From NCBI GenBank assembly GCA_018242045.1, contig JAFECR010000004.1:5127-38141 (forward strand): DNA of 33,015 bases. Direction: 5' to 3'. The DNA comes from Pseudomonadota bacterium. GTDB taxonomy: Bacteria; Pseudomonadota; Gammaproteobacteria; Berkiellales; Berkiellaceae. Positions 24,293-32,334 of the stretch are shown here, piece by piece (positions within the stretch are counted from its first letter, which is position 1; each line of letters begins with the position of its first letter). Position numbers and translations under genes: made by a program. Under the pieces are notes generated by a model that ran no database searches, was not told where the DNA came from, and was given only the letters and a program-made list of their open reading frames with translations.

Positions 24293-25981
24293 TTATCCCA
24301 CAATTTCACAAGGAAGGATTAGTATAAACTTGGTTCCTTGATTTAACCCATCGCTGAAGCATGCTAAGCTGCCGCCCTGAGATTTAGCTGCTAAGGCTGA
24401 AGCATGTAATCCAAAGTCATTTCCTGCTTCTTTGGTAGAGAATTTATAATTAAAAATATTTTTTAAATCCTTAGCTTCAATACCAATACCATTATCTTGC
24501 ACTTCAATTTTAATGTAATTTTTATTGTTCTTACTTTCAATATTGGCAGACACCGTAATTATCTTATTTTCCTTAGTGGATACCATGACTGATTCATACG
24601 ACATTCTTATCATATTAGTTAAGATTTTTTGCAACCTGATTCTATCTACCCTAGTCTTGGGAAGTGATGAATAATTTTTTAGAACTTTAACTTTACTGAA
24701 ATCGATCATGCTAACTTTTAAATTCATCTCTATTAAGTGATCGATCGATATCTCCTCAATGACTTCTATATTTTTCCCTGAATTTTGCTGACATTCTACA
24801 ATTTCTTTAACATGGGTTAGATTTTTCTCTAAAAGTTTAATTTCTTCAAGATTTTTCTGTAAATGTTTTTTACCATTTTCATCCATTTTTTTAAGATATT
24901 CAATCATATGTTTACCATGTTTATCTTGAGTAATAAACTCAGTTAATCTATTTGAATTGGCATCTATTAAATTTATCACTTTGTCTAATTTTGCCGTGGG
25001 ATTTTTTAAAAGAGATTCTTGGATCATTTTTACTGACACGTTTACACTATTTAACACATTTCCTACATTATGTAGCACACTCGCAGCAACCTCCGCTGAA
25101 CCTGCCTTCCATGCTGCATCAATTAAACTTTGATTTAATTCGGCAATTTTATGTTGATTTTCTTGTAGCTCTTTCAATTGTTCTAGTAAAGTAGTAACCA
25201 TTCGATTAAATGCTTGAGACAAAACCACAATTTCGTCGTTTTCTTTTTTTTCCACCAACAAATTTTTAACGGCAGCATAATCACCCTTTGTTATTCTTTT
25301 AGCAATATCGCTTAATCGAATAATAGGTTTGGAGATATGATGTGATAACACTAAACTAACCCCTATCCCAGCTGTCAACATTAACAAACCCAAAAATAAA
25401 TTTTGCGTTAATTTATTTTCAATTTTATCTGTCGTACTTTTTCGCAGACTTAAAAATTGTCCCTCATTATCGGCAGTGGTTTGATCAATTAAATTATTAA
25501 GAATAGAAATCTGCTCTGCAAGCTGTGATTCCAATTTTTCATTTTCATCAGTGGATGCATGCTTAACTTGTAATTCTTCAAAACTCAATGATATAGATAG
25601 GATTCTATTCATCAAATCATTTAATGTAGTTGTATTTATAGTGTGAAGCTTAGAATTTTTAGCTAATTTTAAGTATTCAGATTGGAAGTGTAAAAAATTG
25701 TCGATTGCAGCTAACAATTCATACCTTTTATCACTCGCCTCTGTTTCCTGATCTGATTCTTGTTTTAATTGCCTGGCTATCATTTGAATACGTGTAACAG
25801 AGTTCTGCATTTCATATAATGCCTGCAGCTGAGGAACCGCTTCTTCAACCATAACATTGAGTGAATAGTCAATTTGTTTATAACCATAGGAATTTAAAAT
25901 AATTAGCGGAACTGTTAGCAAGGTCACGCCAATAAATCCTCCAAGGATCTTTTTTCTGATGGTTGATTTCTTTATGATCAT
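24293..25981 (-). CDS. HAMP-domain sensor histidine kinase with atypical H-box, orphan
   Basis: Encodes 562 residues. Transmembrane segments at about 10-28 and 192-212 enclose a helical periplasmic sensor of four-helix-bundle type. HAMP follows (about 213-265, KPIIRLSDIAKRITKGDYAAV), then a coiled coil. The phosphoacceptor region is EVAASVLHNVGNVLNSVNVS with His304, a known atypical H-box group. The ATPase domain shows DNGIGIEAKDL (N/G1 box) and FGLHASALAAKSQGGSL (G2 region), but the usual N-box Asn-Ala is less clear (ILTNMIRMSYESV). No response regulator lies in the window. The start codon follows the stop of the PAP2 gene with no gap, so the two are one operon; the kinase may sense a product of that enzyme or the same stress. 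Confidence 0.9.
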   Translation of the reverse strand: MIIKKSTIRKKILGGFIGVTLLTVPLIILNSYGYKQIDYSLNVMVEEAVPQLQALYEMQNSVTRIQMIARQLKQESDQETEASDKRYELLAAIDNFLHFQSEYLKLAKNSKLHTINTTTLNDLMNRILSISLSFEELQVKHASTDENEKLESQLAEQISILNNLIDQTTADNEGQFLSLRKSTTDKIENKLTQNLFLGLLMLTAGIGVSLVLSHHISKPIIRLSDIAKRITKGDYAAVKNLLVEKKENDEIVVLSQAFNRMVTTLLEQLKELQENQHKIAELNQSLIDAAWKAGSAEVAASVLHNVGNVLNSVNVSVKMIQESLLKNPTAKLDKVINLIDANSNRLTEFITQDKHGKHMIEYLKKMDENGKKHLQKNLEEIKLLEKNLTHVKEIVECQQNSGKNIEVIEEISIDHLIEMNLKVSMIDFSKVKVLKNYSSLPKTRVDRIRLQKILTNMIRMSYESVMVSTKENKIITVSANIESKNNKNYIKIEVQDNGIGIEAKDLKNIFNYKFSTKEAGNDFGLHASALAAKSQGGSLACFSDGLNQGTKFILILPCEIVG

Positions 25982-27133
25982 TTAATTATTTCTTTCAGCC
26001 ACTTTTATTGCAGCTTCACCTACTTTCTTGCCTAAAATGAATCCTTCTACGGCATCAATATTGTAATGAATTCCTCCCCAAATTCTTGAATTACTTGCTT
26101 CTTGCGCTTTTGCCTCCCACATCGTCTTATTTTCTGGTAAATAATGAATTAAGATGGTGGCTGCGGTGGCAGAAAAGGTAGAGTGTCCTGCAGGATAGCT
26201 AGGATGATTAGGCGTGGGCATTACTGTCGTTAAGGTTTTGTCACGCATGAACGGTCGTTTTACCCAATAAAGATACTTAGCATTAAATACGGCAATACCA
26301 GAATCAACCAAGCTCATAGCTAAAATGGAGCGAATAAATGAAATTCTAGCAAGTGACAATTCTTTATTTTGAAACATATAGTTATTAGCTAATAATAACC
26401 ATTGGCCAGGCGGCGTAATTGTTCCTGGTCCTCCAGCCCATCGAACAACTGCAATTTTTTGTTCTGTCGTTGCATTTTTTCGGGCTGTCACCGTTTGAGC
26501 AAGCTCCTGTTGCCATCGCTCATCATCATAAGGTGGTGGTTCCGGAACTTTAAAGTTGTTAATTGATCCAATTAACCACGTTTTCCAAGATCCAGTGTCT
26601 TGACCAAAGTAAGGGGGGGTACCCTGCCAATAACCTTCTCCTGTTTTAACTGGATATAAATGCCTGCCTTTTAAATCCGCCTGATGTCGTAATTTAATTT
26701 TTTCTAAAATTACTTTTGATAGCGCTTCTGAATATGGACTTGCGATATTATTTGCATTAGTAGCGTCACAGTTTTTTTCAAGAAAATAACATAATACTTT
26801 TTCAGTAATCATAAATAAATTAACAGCTTCATTTTTTTTTAGTTGTGCTGTTATTGCAAGCGCATCACGCTGAGCAACATACACGTACGCATAAATTAAA
26901 GCGGCATCTTTGTCACCTAATTCTTTTTTCTTCACTTTATCGTACATAATGCGATCACATAGCTTTAAATCTGAAATAGTCGCTGTACTATCCGAGCTTT
27001 CCAATGCTTTCAATGGTTCTATTTCTTGATGGGTGTAGTTGAAATACGCCGGCAGGATAGGAGGGCTAGCCGCGCTAATCGACATAAATAAAATTGCTGT
27101 AAGAACAACAAAAAATGAACTTACTCTGAGCAT
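25982..27133 (-). CDS. Exported PAP2/vanadium-haloperoxidase-like acid phosphatase
   Basis: Encodes 383 residues with a signal peptide (hydrophobic 5-22, cleavage near SAA-SP). The three phosphatase motifs are intact: K-x6-RP (Lys286, Arg293-Pro294), PSYPAGH (His317) and SR-x5-H-x3-D (Ser349-Arg350, His356, Asp360). The order and the helical N-terminal half fit the vanadium-dependent haloperoxidase/PAP2 type. The periplasmic enzyme should dephosphorylate lipids or small phosphate esters; a haloperoxidase cannot be ruled out by motif alone. The ribosome binding site is AGGAAGGA before the ATG. It is the first gene of a two-gene operon with the histidine kinase (zero spacing). Confidence 0.92.
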   Translation of the reverse strand: MLRVSSFFVVLTAILFMSISAASPPILPAYFNYTHQEIEPLKALESSDSTATISDLKLCDRIMYDKVKKKELGDKDAALIYAYVYVAQRDALAITAQLKKNEAVNLFMITEKVLCYFLEKNCDATNANNIASPYSEALSKVILEKIKLRHQADLKGRHLYPVKTGEGYWQGTPPYFGQDTGSWKTWLIGSINNFKVPEPPPYDDERWQQELAQTVTARKNATTEQKIAVVRWAGGPGTITPPGQWLLLANNYMFQNKELSLARISFIRSILAMSLVDSGIAVFNAKYLYWVKRPFMRDKTLTTVMPTPNHPSYPAGHSTFSATAATILIHYLPENKTMWEAKAQEASNSRIWGGIHYNIDAVEGFILGKKVGEAAIKVAERNN

Positions 27134-27229
27134 ATATCCTTCCTCCTGCCATAAATAAGAATAGTCTAAATAATGGTTATTCTATTTGGGACAAAATAAA
27201 TGGTACTGCAAAAGCTAAAAATAAAATTA

Positions 27230-27258
27230 AAGCCAGGTAATGCATGGTTACTTGGCTT
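27230..27258 (-). terminator. Terminator-like hairpin of a lost minus-strand gene
   Basis: AAGCCAGGTAA (27230-27240) pairs with TTACTTGGCTT (27248-27258) through one G-T pair, around a 7-base loop. On the minus strand the hairpin is followed by an AT-rich tract with T runs. It lies downstream of the broken binding-protein fragment at 27405-27545 and upstream of the PAP2 gene, so it probably once ended the former gene. Confidence 0.5.
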
Positions 27259-27404
27259 TCCCAGACGCTTTGATATCAAGCCATGAGCGCCTTCGACGAT
27301 TGCGGTTTAATAGCAGCTTTATATTGGAACAGAACAGCCCAAAATATGAGAAGCCTCACGTTGTTTTATTCGTTTTTCGTCAACTTTTTGGATAATTTCA
27401 AGCT

Positions 27405-27545
27405 TCTTCTCAAACTGCTACCATGTCGTGGGAGGATTAAGTTCTTCTTTATATTGCTCGATATGCCTCCTTACGATTAGCAAATAACCTTAGTTATAGC
27501 AAAGCAGCACCGTGTTAAGCAAAGATATGCCAATAGAAACATACG
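27405..27545 (-). pseudogene. Degraded fragment of an ABC solute-binding protein gene
   Basis: The minus strand resembles 31090-31225 of the intact binding-protein gene, including YKEELNPPTTW, a broken LLCYN segment and YVSIGI (intact copy YVPIGL). Frameshifts and an in-frame stop (LLCYN then TAA) break it. Only the middle of the gene is recognisable. The rest of the 671-base gap between the PAP2 gene and the metalloprotease gene holds no gene I can support; short open frames in it are not convincing. Confidence 0.65.
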
Positions 27546-27804
27546 TCTGGGCCTCAGCTTTTAGTTTTTCTATTTAAATAAAATCCGATCTGGCAAAGCT
27601 ATGCGTGAACATTACCTCCTTTAAATTGCTCTCATCGCATCGTTTAAAATATTGGCACTACTTGAATTATTTTCAGCTAGATTTTTTTTACAGTATTTAT
27701 TGAGATATTGTCTCTATGATATGGAGGATTTCGTTGTATTTACACGTCAGTTTATATACACTGTTTTTTTTCTTAAGTCTCAAGCTATATAAGGAAATCA
27801 GCTA

Positions 27805-29169
27805 ATGACAACTCTAGGTGCAATAAAAAAAGAAAACCCAGAAAATTCATCATCCTCTTTACCTAAACCCCTAATATATAATTTTGGAAAGCCTCCTTCT
27901 TCAAGCGTAGATCATAGTATTACCCACACCACTTCCTCGGTGTCAAGACTTGCTCCTGTGAAAGGAAGCGGCGCATTTATATGGATTCAAGATCCAACCC
28001 TTAAGATAAACGGTTCTAAAACTGAACAGATTTATATGCCAAATGGCATTCCAGCAAACCTATCGAATAAAATGATAAAAGTTGTTTATGGAGATGGCAC
28101 GCCAGTCATTATCCCACCAGATGCAAATAATCACTTTTTCTATAATCCGGATGATCCTAAACAATTAAGAAAATTCGATGCTGTCAGTTTATTTTGTGTT
28201 GTACAACAGATATTTGACACCTATCAAAAACTTTTAATGGATTGGCACCAACAAGGAGGGTTTGGTTGGGAATGGTGGAGCGATAAAGGTGGTAAACCTC
28301 TTACTTTAGTATTAGACGCAAATGCGGGTAAAGCAGACGTAATGAATGCAGATTATGAACGTGATAACCAATGTATAAATTTTTATCACTTTGCTAACCC
28401 AAATAATAAAGGAACAGGTAACCCAGGTGATCCTACTCAAATAATTGGAACATGGCGAATGACCGATGTAATTAGACATGAAACCGGACACGCAATTTGT
28501 GATCGTTTAAATCCATTGTTGCTTGAAAGCGAAAGTTGGCAAACAGGCGCTTTACACGAAGCTTTTGGAGATATGAATTCTTTATTTATGCTATTACAAG
28601 ATCAGGTTACATGTAAAATGGTTTATTCCTATTCATTCGGCAACTTGCATAATGACTCATTTTTCCCAGATTTAGCTGAACAGTTTGGTGCAGCAGTGGG
28701 ACTACTCCGTGGGCTCAGAAGCGCGATTAATACGGTGACTCTGACGGAAGTGCTAGCAAACAAAAAAGAACAAGAAGTACATTTTGCGTCTCAAGTGATG
28801 ACTGGTGCAGTTTATGATATTTTATCGGATATGTGGGATGCAACTAAACAAAATGACACAAATGACGCAGATACCGACAGACTGCGTGTGGCTGGAAACC
28901 ATCTGATGGGTTTAGTCGCAATTGCATATAAACAAGCGCCCAAAAATGCGACTTTTTCAGATATTTGTGCCAACATGCTGCGCTTAGAAACCGATAAAGA
29001 TAAGAGGCAGATTATTGCTAATAATTTTGCAAAACGAGGAATATCAACTACTCCTACAGCTACTGTAACTACTACTGTAACTACTACTGCAACTACTACA
29101 GCTGCTTCTTCTCTTGCTCACTCAGAAACAGAAGAAACAAACAAGACAAAGAAAGTAGGGATGAGATAA
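27805..29169 (+). CDS. Thermolysin-like (gluzincin) zinc metalloprotease without signal peptide, putative effector
   Basis: Encodes 454 residues; AAGGAA lies 9 bases before the ATG. The zinc site is RHETGHA (His225-Glu226...His229), followed 23 residues later by ALHEAFGD, whose Glu252 is the third ligand, with the ExxxD pattern of M4-like gluzincins. Residues 1-60 are Ser/Pro-rich and disordered, with no signal peptide or propeptide. Residues 60-215 form the N-terminal part, including YGDGTPVIIPP and a helical VSLFCVVQQIFDTYQ. Residues about 418-436 are Thr/Ala-rich low complexity, like the tails of the other large proteins here. Classical M4 enzymes are exported pre-pro-proteins, so this one is either cytosolic or delivered by a dedicated secretion system. 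Promoter boxes are not clear; a perfect terminator follows. Confidence 0.8.
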   Translation: MTTLGAIKKENPENSSSSLPKPLIYNFGKPPSSSVDHSITHTTSSVSRLAPVKGSGAFIWIQDPTLKINGSKTEQIYMPNGIPANLSNKMIKVVYGDGTPVIIPPDANNHFFYNPDDPKQLRKFDAVSLFCVVQQIFDTYQKLLMDWHQQGGFGWEWWSDKGGKPLTLVLDANAGKADVMNADYERDNQCINFYHFANPNNKGTGNPGDPTQIIGTWRMTDVIRHETGHAICDRLNPLLLESESWQTGALHEAFGDMNSLFMLLQDQVTCKMVYSYSFGNLHNDSFFPDLAEQFGAAVGLLRGLRSAINTVTLTEVLANKKEQEVHFASQVMTGAVYDILSDMWDATKQNDTNDADTDRLRVAGNHLMGLVAIAYKQAPKNATFSDICANMLRLETDKDKRQIIANNFAKRGISTTPTATVTTTVTTTATTTAASSLAHSETEETNKTKKVGMR

Positions 29170-29203
29170 ATTTTCAAATTTATTTGAGATTGGTTGCTAG
29201 AGC

Positions 29204-29237
29204 GTAAGGTTATCTTTGCAATTTTAGATAACCTTAC
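29204..29237 (+). terminator. Intrinsic terminator of the metalloprotease gene
   Basis: GTAAGGTTATCT (29204-29215) and AGATAACCTTAC (29226-29237) form a perfect 12-base stem with a 10-base loop, followed by a short T-containing tract, 35 bases after the stop codon. Confidence 0.7.
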
Positions 29238-29398
29238 CATTTTAAGTGTTGCTAACACGATAGGCATTCTTTGCCATTAGAGTTACTCCTTGTACATTTG
29301 CTGGCAAAAATTTTAAGAAAATTTACTTATTTTGGTGTTCATAGCTTTCAATTCCATCTATCGCTAATCAGACTGGATACCGCGCATGCTAAAACCAA

Positions 29399-29624
29399 CT
29401 AAAAAACCGCCCCCAGCGGAACAATTAATTCAAACACGCTCAGATCAAACATGGCAACTTATTGCTTTTTATCGCCTCTCCTAATGTTCAAGTAATTCAT
29501 GATATACATTTTGAATTGCCATAACCTTTATTGCTCGAGAAAAATCATGATTTTTTGTATATTCGTTTGGGATAGTGACGACCGCCATACCGGCATGTGC
29601 AGTAGCTTCAACACCAGCATAACT
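29399..29624. repeat. 225-base direct repeat, copy 1
   Basis: Matches 31965-32189 with only scattered substitutions and one length change. The copy runs from CTAAAAAACCGCCCCCAGC to CCAGCATAACT, covering an unidentified plus-strand coding scrap (KKPPPAEQLIQTRSDQTWQ) and the end of a HAD hydrolase gene on the minus strand. The two copies flank the cupin and binding-protein genes. Confidence 0.85.
29481..29624 (-). pseudogene. HAD-family phosphatase fragment (C-terminal end), copy 1
   Basis: The minus strand reads SYAGVEATAHAGM, then VTIPNEYTKNHDF, and ends in VYHELLEH-stop: the last third of a beta-phosphoglucomutase-like HAD hydrolase. The conserved Asp-bearing IEDS start of this motif is lost where the segment joins an unrelated gene at 29625. 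It lacks the nucleophile and cap domains, so it is not functional. Confidence 0.7.
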
Positions 29625-29845
29625 CTCATGATTTCTGCATCTGTATCAAGCGCAACTCCCTTAAACTCTTCTTTAACAAATTCTTCCATTCCAGGAATAT
29701 CTTTATAATACTTGTCACGCGGGAAAAAATTCAGTACCTGTTTTCCCTTAAACCAATCTCCAGATGCATCAGGAATCACTACAACTTGCTGCCAATCAAA
29801 TCCATTCGCTTCTGAATCGAGCGATAAATCTAATTTTGTGACTAA
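29625..29845 (-). pseudogene. Unidentified gene fragment fused to the HAD remnant
   Basis: The minus strand reads KLDLSLDSEANGFDWQQ, then VVVIPDASGDWFKGKQV, then FPRDKYYKDIPGMEEFV and ends KGVALDTDAEIMR before the join to the HAD fragment. It has good protein-like composition but no start codon in frame near its 5' end and no ending of its own. I do not recognise the family; it sits downstream of the cupin gene on the same strand and may have belonged to the same sugar locus. Confidence 0.5.
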
Positions 29846-29917
29846 TTATGTCATGCTTATATCCCCATTCATTAATAACTCTTAATAAATTAGCCTATAT
29901 CTGCAAGGCAAATTGTC

Positions 29918-30259
29918 TTAATCAACAAGCTGATGCTGATCTTTAGTAAATGCAGGTCTGCAAGAAATATACAGTTGCATTTCTCCATCCCAATAAAATT
30001 TTTCTCCTGCTTCGATTAATACAAGATCCCCTGCACCAATTAAATATTCTTTACCTTCAACAACAACTTTTCCACTTCCTTCATTAATGTAAACTATCTC
30101 TTTACATTTTTTGTTTACTGCATGCTTTATACTTGGGTACCGTCCAGCAATCTTCACGATTGCAAAATCAATCATTTCATCACCAACAGGGTACTCGGTG
30201 ACTACGCATGCTTCACTATTTTTTCTTTCAGTTGTCTTCCCCTTTAAAGTTATTTTCAT
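29918..30259 (-). CDS. Small single-domain cupin protein
   Basis: Encodes 113 residues. The start at 30259 is fixed by a strong AAGGAG 8 bases upstream; a longer frame to 30331 would overlap the binding-protein gene and has no such site. The cupin core is visible: KCKEIVYINEGSGKVVVEGK (motif 1, with Glu but few His ligands), GAGDLVLIEAGEKFYWDGEM (motif 2). The scarcity of His suggests weak or absent metal binding. Single-domain cupins bind or isomerise sugars or store small ligands. It lies 55 bases after the solute-binding protein gene and is probably cotranscribed, which hints at a sugar-linked role. Confidence 0.85.
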   Translation of the reverse strand: MKITLKGKTTERKNSEACVVTEYPVGDEMIDFAIVKIAGRYPSIKHAVNKKCKEIVYINEGSGKVVVEGKEYLIGAGDLVLIEAGEKFYWDGEMQLYISCRPAFTKDQHQLVD

Positions 30260-30314
30260 CGTATTTCTCCTTAAAATATTCTTATAAAATTTATTGGGCA
30301 GTATACTGTCCATA

Positions 30315-31694
30315 TTAATTAATACGGTCAAACATATTATTTCTAAGCGATTCTATTTCAAGAGAAGTGTTAAAGAGCATCTGTTGTGGTTCAATGTCTC
30401 CCTTCAACATGCTTTGCAAATTATTTGACAGTATCACCTCAATTTGATCTGCTTCTGGCCCTGCTTCAAGCATATAAACTCCTCGCTTAAGGGATTCTTT
30501 AAGTGCTTCTACATAAGGCAACTGCTTTGCTTGGGTATCTTCATAAGCATCAAATACAGGTGAGCAAAGTCCATCACTAAGGAGTTTTACCTGGTTTTCT
30601 GGTTGCAATATCCATTCTATGAATGCAACAGCTTCCTGCAGATGTTTAGTTTTTTTATTAACATAAAAGCTGCCCCCGGCAAGCATAGATACTGATCCTG
30701 GGATAGGCACAAATCCAAACTCATCGCTAGATAACTCTTTTTGAAATCCACTTACCAGATCAAAAGCGACATCACTCCACATGATAGCCATTGCAACGTC
30801 ACCGGTTTGCATGCGTTCTCGCTGTCCCAAGTTATCTATGAAAAATGAGTCTTCACCCACATTATATTGTTGCATTCTCTTATAAAATTTAGTTGCTTCC
30901 AAAGTGGCTTTTGAATTTAGCAAAATAGGCGTATCCTTTGTGGTATCCCATCCAAAGTTTTTTTGCATTACTCCACCCCCCATTCCAAATACATAATTCG
31001 CCCACTCAAAGTAGATCCAATAAGGTGCTTTTCCTTGCATCACAATCCCATATAAATTGGGTTGACTCGAAAAATACTGTGCTATGTTTTCAAACTGATT
31101 CCATGTTGTGGGAGGATTAAGCTCTTCTTTATACTTTTTTCGATATGCCTCTCTATGATTGGCAAATAACCGTTTGTTATAGCAAAGTAACATCGTGTTA
31201 GTAGCAAAAGGCAAACCAATAGGAACATATGTGCTATCTTTATGTCTGTACCAACCAACCTCCTGCCATGCTTTATGTATCAAACGCTTCTCAAGTGTTT
31301 CAAGATCAGAGAATGCTTTCCTATACGTCTCATCTTGAAGTGTATACACATATTCCTTTTGAACATAAGTCGAAAGTGCAGTGTTATATTGCAGTATGAG
31401 ATCATAACGAGAAGCCCCCTTAACAAGATCATCATTTGTCTTTTGGTTCATCGTCTCATAATTATCTGTGATAAATTTAACTTGAATAGGAAATCCATGA
31501 TTTTCTCTGAACCATAATTCAAATTCTGGGATCCTTTTCTTCATGGCATCCGTCGTTGGCAATTGCTCGCCAATGATAGTAAGCTTAACTATATTTCTAT
31601 TGCTGCTTCGAATAAGCAGTATTGAGATTGCAACAATCACAACTCCTAAGATGAACATAAAGTTTGTTGGAAGCATTCGTGATAATAGCATCAT
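30315..31694 (-). CDS. Orphan ABC-type extracellular solute-binding protein (carbohydrate type)
   Basis: Encodes 459 residues. A single N-terminal hydrophobic segment (about 9-28) without a lipobox Cys acts as a membrane anchor or uncleaved signal. The body is a family 1 solute-binding fold: KLTIIGEQLPTTDAMKKRIPEFELWF at the start, then YDLILQYNTALSTYV, YVPIGLPFATNTMLLCYNKRLF, NPPTTWNQFENIA, MQTGDVAMAIMWSDVAFDL, and GGSFYVNKKTKHLQEAVAFIEWIL. Such proteins deliver sugars or polyols to ABC permeases, but no permease or ATPase gene lies near. With the cupin downstream and HAD and binding-protein fragments around it, it looks like the survivor of a broken sugar-uptake locus. Confidence 0.9.
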   Translation of the reverse strand: MMLLSRMLPTNFMFILGVVIVAISILLIRSSNRNIVKLTIIGEQLPTTDAMKKRIPEFELWFRENHGFPIQVKFITDNYETMNQKTNDDLVKGASRYDLILQYNTALSTYVQKEYVYTLQDETYRKAFSDLETLEKRLIHKAWQEVGWYRHKDSTYVPIGLPFATNTMLLCYNKRLFANHREAYRKKYKEELNPPTTWNQFENIAQYFSSQPNLYGIVMQGKAPYWIYFEWANYVFGMGGGVMQKNFGWDTTKDTPILLNSKATLEATKFYKRMQQYNVGEDSFFIDNLGQRERMQTGDVAMAIMWSDVAFDLVSGFQKELSSDEFGFVPIPGSVSMLAGGSFYVNKKTKHLQEAVAFIEWILQPENQVKLLSDGLCSPVFDAYEDTQAKQLPYVEALKESLKRGVYMLEAGPEADQIEVILSNNLQSMLKGDIEPQQMLFNTSLEIESLRNNMFDRIN

Positions 31695-31964
31695 TTTAAT
31701 ATCTGTTTAGGACGTGTCCTTTAACGAAAAGCTGGCGGCAGTAGAGAAAGCAAAATCCTTCTCATTATAAAATTCCTCAATTATGTTTGGAAATAATCCT
31801 ATTTTATATTGGGGCACTTTAACCCACATGTATTAAGCTAAGTATGTTGAAAGTACTAGCAAAAATGAGGTTAAAATGCCCAAAATCAATCATATTTTAT
31901 TTTTACCTGACTTTTCAATTAAAGACTATCCAAGCAATGAATTTAGTTATTTTTGCAACTTATG
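31695..31964. other. Gene-free interval upstream of the binding-protein gene
   Basis: No complete gene. A dyad GGAC-GT-GTCC (about 31711-31720) lies some 20 bases upstream of the binding-protein start and could be an operator or an insertion-sequence end. An ATG at 31876 preceded by GAGG opens a 30-codon frame (MPKINHILFLPDFSIKDY...) that stops at the 225-base repeat boundary; it reads like the start of a truncated gene. Confidence 0.35.
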
Positions 31965-32189
31965 CTAAAAAACCGCCCCCAGCAGAACCATTAATTCAAA
32001 CACGCTCAGATCAAACATGGCAACTTATTACTTTTATCGCCTCTCCTAATGTTCAAGTAATTCATGATATACATTTTGAATTGGCATAACCTTTATTGCT
32101 CGAGAAAAATCATGATTTTTTGTATATTCGTTTGGAATAGCGACGACCGTCATACCAGCATGTGCAGCAGCTTCAACACCAGCATAACT
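31965..32189. repeat. 225-base direct repeat, copy 2
   Basis: Near-identical partner of 29399-29624. Outside the repeat the two loci differ completely on the left; on the right this copy continues with genuine HAD sequence while copy 1 switches to another gene, so copy 2 is closer to the ancestral arrangement. Confidence 0.85.
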
Positions 32190-32230
32190 ATCTTCAATGA
32201 CTAAGCAGTTTTCTGGTCTAAGAGTATGAA
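32046..32230 (-). pseudogene. HAD-family phosphatase fragment (C-terminal part), copy 2
   Basis: The minus strand reads LFHTLRPENCLVIEDSYAG, then VEAAAHAGMTVVAIPNEYT and ends VYHELLEH-stop. RPENCLVIEDS is the acidic metal-binding motif of beta-phosphoglucomutase/GS1-like HAD phosphatases. The N-terminal nucleophile (DxD) and cap domain are absent, and upstream sequence is not coding, so this is a relic. Confidence 0.75.
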
Positions 32231-32334
32231 AAAGCCAAGCTCGCTAACAAGCCATTACTCATTTTGAGATCAAATACTTGTACCTTACTATAGGAATTAT
32301 AATATGCTTAATTCATTTAAACGCAAAAGATCTG

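Noticed and set aside
27283..27480. Plus-strand 65-codon open frame
   Set aside because: It runs antisense through the decayed binding-protein fragment and has no ribosome binding site or protein-like conservation.
31711..31720. GGACGTGTCC as a definite insertion-sequence terminus
   Set aside because: No matching inverted partner or transposase remnant was found in the window; kept only as a note in the interval entry.
29399..32189. Direct repeats considered as att sites of an integrated element
   Set aside because: They are 225 bases, contain gene fragments, do not lie in a tRNA gene, and no integrase lies between them; duplication is simpler.
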